Shown in pieces: positions 36,578 through 43,942 of a stretch of DNA of 64,000 nt. The notes below the pieces were generated by a model. The model made no database searches. It saw nothing but the letters and a program-made list of their open reading frames with translations, and was not told where the DNA came from. The translations under genes and the position numbers were made by a program. The stretch spans positions 301,434-365,433 of the forward strand of contig NZ_VCBC01000004.1 in NCBI RefSeq assembly GCF_005843925.1, written 5' to 3'. The DNA comes from Thalassotalea litorea. GTDB taxonomy: Bacteria; Pseudomonadota; Gammaproteobacteria; Enterobacterales; Alteromonadaceae. Within the stretch, counting starts at the first letter, position 1; each line of letters starts with the position of its first letter.

Positions 36578-37677
36578 GACTGTTCTCCTTTCGCGGCGTT
36601 AAGACGATTAAAGTCTTTCATCAAGTTGGCATAAGCTGCCACTTCATCAAATACGGTCCACTCTTCCTGGATTTTATTGTCGATAATACGCAGGTGGGTC
36701 GAGGCCAGGACAAAATAGTCTTGGCCGTTATACAGACTTAGGCGTTCCTCGCCGGAATGGAAAGTGCCCGCGATAGACCAACGAATGGCAATATCGCAAC
36801 CTTGACCTTCAAAATCGACGACACCGACATGATCGACCGTCGCTTTTGCATCCGGGACTTGCGCTAAAAAGCGAATAAATACGCCTTTGATACCAGGAAT
36901 ACCTGAGGCTTCGGTGCCCCCTGGCCATTGTACTTTGGCATTGAGATGATAAAGCTCGGCGATATGGCTAAAGCACTTCTCATTGAATAGTTGTTCTATC
37001 CAGCGATTAGCGATTTCCACTGCACTTTTATCGACCTTGGTCAGCCATTGGTGCTCCGAGGGCTGGCCTGCTTTGATGCGTACTATTTCATTGTGGCGCC
37101 ATTGTTCGAAAGTATCATTATCCGGCAATTGGGAAAAATGCTCGGCCGCGTCTAATACATCGATGCCAAGTTGCTTGACCAAAAAGCTGTTATCGCGCAT
37201 TAACCATTCATAAACAATCTTATTTTCCAGACAGATACAATCGGCAATGGTAGTGACCCGTCCCGTCTTACCGGTTGCCGGGCCAAACTCCGAAGGCCCT
37301 TTGTTGGTCATAATGCTGGTAATACGATGGGATGAATAGTAGCCAGCCTTATCGCCTAGATCTCGCCAAATCACGTTCTCACCAATTAGCGAGCGATCGG
37401 GAAAAGCGCCGATGGTTTTCAAGGTGTTTTTAACCACAGTTTCAACATCGTCAGAATATCCGCCTAGGGTATGCACCGGGCAATATTCTCCGTAGTAGTC
37501 GATGCAAAGACCAACATTCTTTTGTTCCCATATTCGATGGGTAATGCGAATAATATAATCGACAATATCGACAAACTCTGGGTCAAATCCTCGTAGAGTC
37601 TGCACTTTTTCACCCTGAGGGTTTAATAGCTCAGGCAAGTTTTTCCAATACAGTTGCGTAACGTTTTGTTGCGACAT
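36571..37677 (-). CDS. Tandem NTF2/SnoaL-like protein 2
   Basis: A 368-residue double SnoaL-like protein. The N-terminal domain includes FVDIVDYIIRITHRIWEQKNVG and a RITSIMTNKGPSEFGP segment. The C-terminal domain starts near residue 215 (IANRWIEQLFNEKCFSHIAE) and contains VQWPGGTEASGIPGIKGVF. The ATG at 37677 is preferred: an in-frame TTG at 37728 would make the coding region overlap operator 1. It leads the unit with SnoaL copy 1 and the amidohydrolase. The activity is unknown; the fold suggests a lyase, isomerase or hydratase. Confidence 0.72.
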   Translation of the reverse strand: MSQQNVTQLYWKNLPELLNPQGEKVQTLRGFDPEFVDIVDYIIRITHRIWEQKNVGLCIDYYGEYCPVHTLGGYSDDVETVVKNTLKTIGAFPDRSLIGENVIWRDLGDKAGYYSSHRITSIMTNKGPSEFGPATGKTGRVTTIADCICLENKIVYEWLMRDNSFLVKQLGIDVLDAAEHFSQLPDNDTFEQWRHNEIVRIKAGQPSEHQWLTKVDKSAVEIANRWIEQLFNEKCFSHIAELYHLNAKVQWPGGTEASGIPGIKGVFIRFLAQVPDAKATVDHVGVVDFEGQGCDIAIRWSIAGTFHSGEERLSLYNGQDYFVLASTHLRIIDNKIQEEWTVFDEVAAYANLMKDFNRLNAAKGEQSC

Positions 37678-37711
37678 AATGATAAAATTCTTGTTATCGT
37701 TTAATAAAAAT

Positions 37712-37729
37712 ATTGACTTCGAAGTCAAT
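37712..37729. promoter_or_regulatory. LacI-type operator 1 (perfect palindrome)
   Basis: ATTGACTTCGAAGTCAAT is an 18-bp perfect palindrome with a central CG, as in LacI-family operators. It lies 35 bp upstream of the SnoaL 2 start and would control the unit SnoaL 2-SnoaL 1-amidohydrolase. Confidence 0.75.
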
Positions 37730-37823
37730 TAAAGTCAAATCTATAATGCTTTTTTTGCGGATATGAAACCAATACATAGGGCTTTTGCCATGGCGCCGTA
37801 TCGCGATAGGGTATTTCGATAAC

Positions 37824-38783
37824 CTATTTAACGTAAAAGGTATCTTGCATCATCGCAAAAACATCGAGCCCCATTTGCTTACACATATGGATAATGTCGA
37901 TGCCAACCCAGTTCTCAACCAGCAATGAGTCTTGTCGACGCCAGATATCGATAACGCGCAATTCCAAGTTCTTTCCACAAGGGGGAAAACCCAGCCAACC
38001 GCCAACGAGATGGCTACCATGCATATGTGGCCAGCCACCGGTCGACACATAGTTCCCTCGTTTCACTACAGTAGCTTTATGATCCACCACCCGGTCTGGA
38101 AAACTAAATACAAACGGGCCTTGATGATCACGGCGAAAGCCTTCGATACCGCGGGTGGTGCCGATACCCGCAGGACCGTACCACATAAAATCTGGGCGCC
38201 AGAATTTATCCAGATGCATACTTTGTAACGATTGACCGTCAAAGCGACCCAATTCGTCGAGCATCGCCATCACTAATTGTTCGGATTCCTTCGCTTGAGC
38301 AGCGGATTCTTGTGCAGGGTACAGGCCATCCATGGTACTTGGCGGCATAATCAAGCCGTCGTGGCCGAGGCTTTTGCGCAGGGGATTAACTCCTGCCTGA
38401 TTCATCACGTCGATAAAATCGAGAATGATATAGTAATTAGCAACTTTGCCTTGCTCCAATTGCACCAATTCCGTAAAGCGCAGATACAGGCTTTTCTGGG
38501 TCGGCTTAATTCCCAATAAATCATGGGTAAATGTACCGACAAAGTAGCCGGTCGCCGCGATCCAGTCGTGCCCCTGGTATTCACTTGAAAATTCAATATA
38601 GGCCTTTCGTTCAATATCCGGCATTGCAGTATTAAGAACCTGCCAGTAATCCGTTTGCACCGCATCCAGGCCGTGAATGTCTTCGATTGGATAGGAGACA
38701 TGCATTTGCATCGCCGCTTGTGCCACAGCTTCAAGGTTGTTTCCGGATTGCAGCGCTTGATAAAATTGATTGATTATCGACAT
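37824..38783 (-). CDS. Tandem NTF2/SnoaL-like protein 3 (WYGP motif)
   Basis: A 319-residue double SnoaL-like protein. The N-terminal domain runs to about residue 135 and has a conserved YFVGTFTHDLLGI segment. The C-terminal domain holds FMWYGPAGIGTTRGIEGF, shared with copies 4 and 5, and ends VENWVGIDIIHMCKQMGLDVF. The repeated WYGP(A/S)GIG motif suggests a common active-site architecture. GGGGG lies about ten bases before the ATG. It follows the symporter gene by 11 bp and is probably co-transcribed with it from operator 2. Confidence 0.78.
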   Translation of the reverse strand: MSIINQFYQALQSGNNLEAVAQAAMQMHVSYPIEDIHGLDAVQTDYWQVLNTAMPDIERKAYIEFSSEYQGHDWIAATGYFVGTFTHDLLGIKPTQKSLYLRFTELVQLEQGKVANYYIILDFIDVMNQAGVNPLRKSLGHDGLIMPPSTMDGLYPAQESAAQAKESEQLVMAMLDELGRFDGQSLQSMHLDKFWRPDFMWYGPAGIGTTRGIEGFRRDHQGPFVFSFPDRVVDHKATVVKRGNYVSTGGWPHMHGSHLVGGWLGFPPCGKNLELRVIDIWRRQDSLLVENWVGIDIIHMCKQMGLDVFAMMQDTFYVK

Positions 38784-38794
38784 TCTAAAACCCC

Positions 38795-40405
38795 CTAAAC
38801 CATAAACTGAATAGAGCCAAGGAAAATCAGAGTCGCGATAAAGAAGGCAAACAGCCAGTAATTGATAGGATCAACTTTACCCGGCACTCGATACCAGCCA
38901 TTCTCTTTCTCGTCTAACCCTTCTCGGGCAAATTTTAATTGTTGACCTTTAATGGTGTATTCAGAAAGCTCATGTTGCTTACCATCGATCAATCGGCTGG
39001 CAATTAAGGTAATCACTGCATTCACTCCAGCACCAATCGCGCAGTACCATGGCCAAGCCACATCGGTGCCTAGGGCTACGGCTGCAACGACTACAAACCC
39101 GGTAAATGTTCCGACAAGCAATCCATTTTCCGTCGCCTGTTTAGAGAAGAAACCTAATGCAAACATGCCCAGTTGTGCGCCAACAAAATAAGAACCAACT
39201 TTACTCAATACTTCCAGAATCGAACCGGTAGAGTGTAAGTGATACATTATTGCCGGAAAGATTATCAGTACCGCCCAGAACAGGGTGAAAAATCGTGAAA
39301 CTTTCAGGTAATGGGCGTTGGATTGATCTTTTTTGAAATACTTTTTATAAAAATCAATGGTCGATACGGTCGACAACGAATTAAATGCGGAGTCTAGGCT
39401 CGACATCGATGCCGCCATGACGGCTGCCGCAATAATTCCCATAAGTCCTGGCATGCCATACTCTGCGGCAAATTGGAGAATAATGGTATTGTCATTTTCA
39501 AATGGCTTACCTTGATAGTAACTGTAAAACAGCACGCCAAGAATGATGAAGAATAGATAAATAAAGAACGCGGCAAACCCCATTAATAAGTAGGATTTTT
39601 TCGCATCACCGATATTTTTTGCTGCCAGAGTACGCTGTACCATCATCTGATTAGTACCATATACTGTGGTGTGATAGAGCGTCATGGCAATGATGCCACT
39701 CCAGACCGTGGTTGTGGCGCTGAAGTCCCAATCGGTGAGTAATGGGTTTAACTTGCCTTCGGCTTTTAACTGGGTCAGCGAGTCCATAACCGAGAAGCTA
39801 CTTTCATTAAGCAGGGCATAAAAGATAATGCCGGCACCGGCAAACAGGATGAACGATTGAATCACATCGGTCCAGATTACCGCAGTAATACCGCCAAGCA
39901 CGGTATAGACCAGTGCAATCGCCGTTACGATGACGATTGCGACAATCACATCAATGCCAGTAATAAAACTGAGTACCACGGAAGTGGCGTACAATACCGC
40001 GGCGGAAGACATGGTTTGTGATACCAGCCAGATTGATGAAATCAACGCCCGTGCACGTTTACCGAAACGCTTTTCCTGGTATTCATAGATGGAAGCAACG
40101 CCGGCGTTATAGAAAAATGGAAAGAAGAAAATGATCACCGCCATTATCACTAATGGATAATTTAGGTGAATGGCGATAACGCTTAAGCCTTCTTTATAGG
40201 CCCAGGCCGGTGCCCCTAAAAAAGTCATCGCACTTACGTAAGTGGCAACAACGGATATACCGATTGCCCACCAAGGGGTGGTTTTCTGACCGACGTAGAA
40301 ATCTTCATCGGTTTCTATTTTTTTTCCTATCACTAAACCTAACGCGAGGTTTGCAATGATATAAGCTATTAATATGCTCCAGTTCAATGCGCCGAATTCA
40401 ATCAT
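38795..40405 (-). CDS. Sodium:solute symporter (SSS family)
   Basis: A 536-residue symporter with about thirteen helices. TTPWWAIGISVVATYVSAMTFLGAPAWAY, broken at the unwound TM1, and the TM5 segment ALVYTVLGGITAVIWTDVIQ are SSS family hallmarks. AAAVMAASMSSLDSAFNSLSTV is the TM8 region that binds sodium. The nearest kinds are the monocarboxylate, sugar or vitamin symporters; the substrate here is presumably the small product of the regulon. First gene of a minus-strand unit with SnoaL 3, divergent from SnoaL 4 across operator 2. Confidence 0.88.
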   Translation of the reverse strand: MIEFGALNWSILIAYIIANLALGLVIGKKIETDEDFYVGQKTTPWWAIGISVVATYVSAMTFLGAPAWAYKEGLSVIAIHLNYPLVIMAVIIFFFPFFYNAGVASIYEYQEKRFGKRARALISSIWLVSQTMSSAAVLYATSVVLSFITGIDVIVAIVIVTAIALVYTVLGGITAVIWTDVIQSFILFAGAGIIFYALLNESSFSVMDSLTQLKAEGKLNPLLTDWDFSATTTVWSGIIAMTLYHTTVYGTNQMMVQRTLAAKNIGDAKKSYLLMGFAAFFIYLFFIILGVLFYSYYQGKPFENDNTIILQFAAEYGMPGLMGIIAAAVMAASMSSLDSAFNSLSTVSTIDFYKKYFKKDQSNAHYLKVSRFFTLFWAVLIIFPAIMYHLHSTGSILEVLSKVGSYFVGAQLGMFALGFFSKQATENGLLVGTFTGFVVVAAVALGTDVAWPWYCAIGAGVNAVITLIASRLIDGKQHELSEYTIKGQQLKFAREGLDEKENGWYRVPGKVDPINYWLFAFFIATLIFLGSIQFMV

Positions 40406-40470
40406 GTCTTGCTGTTACTTCCCATATTTATCGTTATATTTATTGATTAGCTGCCAGCATCATATTATCA

Positions 40471-40488
40471 ATTGACTTCGAAGTCATT
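40471..40488. promoter_or_regulatory. LacI-type operator 2 in a divergent promoter
   Basis: TGACTTCGAAGTCA at 40473-40486 is a perfect 14-bp palindrome; with flanks it reads ATTGACTTCGAAGTCATT. It sits midway between the symporter start (40405) and SnoaL 4 start (40544), so one site could govern both directions. Confidence 0.78.
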
Positions 40489-40543
40489 AGTAAATAGCAT
40501 TCTTTTAACTTAAAAATGATTACAACCAAGTGAATCTCTAAAG

Positions 40544-41560
40544 ATGACAAATTATCAAACAGAAAAAGCCTACGTTTTACAGTATTTTGACGCGATGGAA
40601 AATGCATCGATTGAAAACCTGGCTGAAGTTCAACAAGCGTTTATTGGTGATGATTATGAGTTTTTTGGTGTTTACCCATTTAACAAAATTGAGAATTTAT
40701 GCGATGTAACGGCCAATGTCTGGCACCCGATTTATCAGTCTTTTAAACAACTGCAGCGGCGTCAGGATGTCTTTATGGCAGGTACCAGTGAAATAAATGG
40801 TGAAACCTGGGTGATGAGCATGGGCCATTTTATGGGGCTGTTTGATGCGGACTGGACGGGGATTCGAGCTAACCGAAAAGTTGTCATGTTACGTTATGCA
40901 GAATTCAATTGTGTCGAAAATGGCAAGATCACCAAAACCGGTTTGTGGCTGGACATCATTGGTTTGATGCATCAGGTAGGCATTAATCCACTGCCGCCGC
41001 AGACGGGTGCATCATTTGTGTATCCAGGCCCTCGTCACCACAATGGTCTTCTATTCGAACAACATGATCCGGTTGAGGCAGATAAAACCATGCGGGTTCT
41101 CAATACCATGATTGATGATCTTAGCAAGCTCAATCAAACCGGAAATGACAGAGCGGGTCCGGAAGTCATGCAAAAGAACTGGCACGATAATATGACCTGG
41201 TATGGTCCTGCGGGAATTGGTGCAACATATACCATCCCTCGATATCAGGAGCAGCATATGTATCCATTTAGGGAAGGATTAACGGACAAGGTTTTTAATG
41301 GTCATGTCTGCCGTTTTGCGGAAGGCCAGTTCGCCTGCTTTTTTGGTTGGCCAAATCTTTCTAATAAATCCCAAGGTGGATTTATGGGGCTACCCAGCGG
41401 TGATGTTCGTGCCGATATGCGCGTTGTTGATGTGTATTATCGTGAAGGTGATAAATTGCTCGAAAATTGGGTACTAATTGATATTCCTTATTGGCTTAAG
41501 CAACAAGGTGTCGATATTCTCGAACGCACCGCATCGATTCTAAATCCAACATTGGATTAG
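40544..41560 (+). CDS. Tandem NTF2/SnoaL-like protein 4 (WYGP motif)
   Basis: A 338-residue double SnoaL-like protein of the same length as copy 5. N-terminal domain: residues 1-140, with HFMGLFDADWTGI matching the YFVGTF or YCGTFS segment of the others. C-terminal domain: MTWYGPAGIGATYTIPRYQ, then FFGWPNLSNKSQGGFMGLP and LLENWVLIDIPYWLKQQGVDI. The last element parallels the ENWVxID ending of copies 3 and 5. It starts a plus-strand unit with an exported hydrolase and SnoaL 5. Confidence 0.78.
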   Translation: MTNYQTEKAYVLQYFDAMENASIENLAEVQQAFIGDDYEFFGVYPFNKIENLCDVTANVWHPIYQSFKQLQRRQDVFMAGTSEINGETWVMSMGHFMGLFDADWTGIRANRKVVMLRYAEFNCVENGKITKTGLWLDIIGLMHQVGINPLPPQTGASFVYPGPRHHNGLLFEQHDPVEADKTMRVLNTMIDDLSKLNQTGNDRAGPEVMQKNWHDNMTWYGPAGIGATYTIPRYQEQHMYPFREGLTDKVFNGHVCRFAEGQFACFFGWPNLSNKSQGGFMGLPSGDVRADMRVVDVYYREGDKLLENWVLIDIPYWLKQQGVDILERTASILNPTLD

Positions 41561-41569
41561 GAACCACTT

Positions 41570-42424
41570 ATGATTGGTGTTCGTATGGTTGCTATATCGC
41601 TGTCTCGTATTGTTGGGGCAAGTATTGTTATGCTTTGTACCTGGTGTTCATCCGCCAGCGAATTACAGCCCCTTGATGATAATTCACATGGCTTGTCACG
41701 CTATCTTTTGCAATTTGAATCTCAAGGGTTACATCAGTACGCCTTATATATTGTTGGCAGTAACCAGGGATTTTCTGCTCTAGATTTAGTGGTTGTCGCC
41801 CACGGATACCACCCAAATCCACCGGATTATGGTAAATTGGCCAATGGTGATTCGCGGCGCCCGGGAAACTATTATCGTCAGTGGGTTGAGGCATATGCAT
41901 TGGCTGGATTTAATGTGCTGGTGCCCGACTATCGAGGTCATAATCAATCGCAGGGGTTTGGGTTTACCCATCAAGGTGGTAAGGTGAAATTTCCCGAGCA
42001 ATATTATGCCAGAGACTTGCTCGCCTCGATTGAGGCGCTTGAACAACAAATGAGAAAAGATAAACAAATTGAAAATATTGCTCTGGTAGGCCATTCAATG
42101 GGAGGCCCCATTGCGTTTTATGCGGCCAGCCAACTTGCAGAAAAAGTAAAGCTGGTGTCTCTATGGTCATCGGCGAAATATCGCTTTGAGCAGGACAAGA
42201 AAAACCCCTTTGATATCCCCTTTATTCTTCATCATGGCGACAAAGACACAACGACACCAATCAGTAACACAGACTATTATCGCCAAAATTTTTCCGATAA
42301 TTTGCTCTATCAAGGGGTTTATAACACCGAGCAACATATGCTTACACAAGCCGATTTTGCAACCGCAATCGCGATCGATATTCGCTTCATTAAACATTAT
42401 TTTCACGGACAATCTTATGACTGA
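41570..42424 (+). CDS. Exported alpha/beta hydrolase
   Basis: A 284-residue alpha/beta hydrolase with an N-terminal signal-like helix (ISLSRIVGASIVMLCTWCSSAS), so probably periplasmic. VVVAHGYHPNPPDY gives the oxyanion HG motif, VPDYRGHNQS the following strand, and GHSMGG the nucleophile Ser elbow near residue 172. HHGDKDTTTP holds the probable acid and EQHML the catalytic His. It could hydrolyse an ester in the imported substrate. TAGGAA precedes the ATG, nine bases after SnoaL 4. Its end overlaps SnoaL 5 by eight bases. Confidence 0.82.
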   Translation: MIGVRMVAISLSRIVGASIVMLCTWCSSASELQPLDDNSHGLSRYLLQFESQGLHQYALYIVGSNQGFSALDLVVVAHGYHPNPPDYGKLANGDSRRPGNYYRQWVEAYALAGFNVLVPDYRGHNQSQGFGFTHQGGKVKFPEQYYARDLLASIEALEQQMRKDKQIENIALVGHSMGGPIAFYAASQLAEKVKLVSLWSSAKYRFEQDKKNPFDIPFILHHGDKDTTTPISNTDYYRQNFSDNLLYQGVYNTEQHMLTQADFATAIAIDIRFIKHYFHGQSYD

Positions 42425-43433
42425 CACGTTACTCAATAACAAGCAAAAAATTCACCAATTGAGCCAGACGTTATACAACTTCGATGCGGATAATGTGAAA
42501 GCATTGCTTAGTGATCTTTTCACTGACCACGCAAAAGTACAACTATGCTTTCCATTTGAGACCCTTGACGGCAGTAATGGATTGTTTAACCAGGCACTAA
42601 AGCCTTTATATCAAGCGATCCCCGATTTGGAGCGGCGCGATACCATTATCATATCCGGCCCAACGGGCAAGGGCGAAGAGTGGGTTGGTTGCTGTGGCTA
42701 TTACTGCGGGACGTTTAGCAACTCATGGTTAGATATTCCACCCACGGGGCATATGGTGTCGATGCGCTTTCATGAGTTTTATAAGTTTGAAAACGGAAAG
42801 GTTGTAGAGTTTCAAGGGATTTGGGATATCCCTGAGCTCATGATGCAAGCCAATGCCTGGCCTATGGTACCTAGCCTTGGGCGTGAATGGCACGTGCCAG
42901 GCCCTGCCAGCCAGGACGGTTTATCGCAATTTCCATGGGATAAAGCGCAGGCCGAGCATGCGCAGCAAGTTGTCACGGATATGTGTGTTGCTCTTGGTAA
43001 CTATGCCACTGGCGGGGTGAAAGCGATGCAACTGGATAAATACTGGCATCCTCGCTGTTCCTGGTACGGCCCTTCGGGCATTGGTACGGCGAGAACTATT
43101 ACCGGGTTTAGAAACTGGCACCAAATTCCTTTTTTAAATGGATTGCCAGACAGGGTAGGGGATCCTCATGCAGGTCATGTATTCTCCGACGGCAATTACA
43201 CCGCTTTTACGGCTTGGCCCGGCATGTACATGACTGTGAGTGGCTCCGGTTGGCTAGGTATTGCCCCGGGTAACCAGAAAATTTCGATGCGCAGTCTCGA
43301 TTTTTGGCGCGTTGAAGGGGATCTAATCCGCGAAAACTGGGTATTAATTGATATGTTGTCGGTTTACGATCAGCTTGGTGTCGATGTACTTGGTAGAATG
43401 CGTGAATTTAATAAAGCGAGAAATTACACGTAA
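42417..43433 (+). CDS. Tandem NTF2/SnoaL-like protein 5 (WYGP motif)
   Basis: A 338-residue double SnoaL-like protein. N-terminal domain: LSQTLYNFDADNVKALLSDLF and GCCGYYCGTFSNSWLDIPPTG. C-terminal domain: SWYGPSGIGTARTITGFRNW, HQIPFLNGLPDRVGDPHAGH and IRENWVLIDMLSVYDQLGVDVLGRM. The ATG at 42417 is chosen because it overlaps the preceding gene's stop by only eight bases; the longer frame from 42186 would run through the hydrolase gene. Last gene of the unit, followed by a hairpin. Confidence 0.78.
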   Translation: MTDTLLNNKQKIHQLSQTLYNFDADNVKALLSDLFTDHAKVQLCFPFETLDGSNGLFNQALKPLYQAIPDLERRDTIIISGPTGKGEEWVGCCGYYCGTFSNSWLDIPPTGHMVSMRFHEFYKFENGKVVEFQGIWDIPELMMQANAWPMVPSLGREWHVPGPASQDGLSQFPWDKAQAEHAQQVVTDMCVALGNYATGGVKAMQLDKYWHPRCSWYGPSGIGTARTITGFRNWHQIPFLNGLPDRVGDPHAGHVFSDGNYTAFTAWPGMYMTVSGSGWLGIAPGNQKISMRSLDFWRVEGDLIRENWVLIDMLSVYDQLGVDVLGRMREFNKARNYT

Positions 43434-43439
43434 AAAAAC

Positions 43440-43468
43440 CTAGCTGGATTCAACGCGAATGCAGCTAG
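43440..43468 (+). terminator. Possible terminator after SnoaL 5
   Basis: CTAGCTG (43440-43446) and CAGCTAG (43462-43468) form a 7-bp stem with a 15-base loop just after the stop. The following T content is low. Confidence 0.4.
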
Positions 43469-43700
43469 ATTTACTTCAACGTCGCTACATACCTCCTAAT
43501 TATTTAATTTTTTCAATTTATTTTGGCTGAAAAAAGTTCAACGCAAAATGAGCGTACCTATTGCATGATAATTCCAATAAATACTTGAAAAGCAATTTGT
43601 TATCTTTGTGGAATTCAACGGAGTACAATTGACTAGCTTCATTACCTGTTGATATTTATGGGTTTTTGCTCTTGGTGTTAGGTGGTTTATGCTTTTATGG

Positions 43701-43714
43701 TGACTCCGAAGTCA
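43701..43714. promoter_or_regulatory. LacI-type operator 3
   Basis: TGACTCCGAAGTCA differs from the perfect palindrome TGACTTCGAAGTCA at one position. It lies about 240 bp upstream of the TonB receptor start. Confidence 0.65.
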
Positions 43715-43842
43715 TTAAATGATTCAAAAAAATGCGTTGATATTAAAGTAAATGAATTGTTTAAAAGTTGTTATCTTTCTAATGGCTCGTTATTAAAGGG
43801 TGTTGCAAGGGGTTGCTCTGAAATTTTAGGTTGATATTAAAA

Positions 43843-43856
43843 TGATTTCGAAGTAC
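43843..43856. promoter_or_regulatory. Weak LacI-type operator 4
   Basis: TGATTTCGAAGTAC keeps the TTCGAAGT core but differs at three positions. It is closer to the receptor start (about 90 bp), so with operator 3 it could allow looping or act as an auxiliary site. Confidence 0.4.
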
Positions 43857-43942
43857 ATTTTTTTCATCCACATAAATACTATTGATAAAAACACACTGAG
43901 TGGATTTCAAATTAGATAGAATTTACTTCGGGAATAAAAAAA

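Larger units (their letters stand above)
43469..43942. promoter_or_regulatory. Long AT-rich leader of the TonB receptor gene
   Basis: This stretch of almost 500 bp has no gene. It contains one good and one weak operator-like site (43701 and 43843) and should hold the receptor promoter. The region is very AT-rich compared with its neighbours. Confidence 0.6.

Noticed and set aside
37678..37728. Longer N-terminus for SnoaL 2 from a TTG start
   Set aside because: It would overlap the perfect operator palindrome, and the ATG at 37677 begins a better-looking protein.
42186..42416. Longer N-terminus for SnoaL 5
   Set aside because: The extension runs out of frame through the hydrolase gene, and the ATG at 42417 has the usual small overlap.
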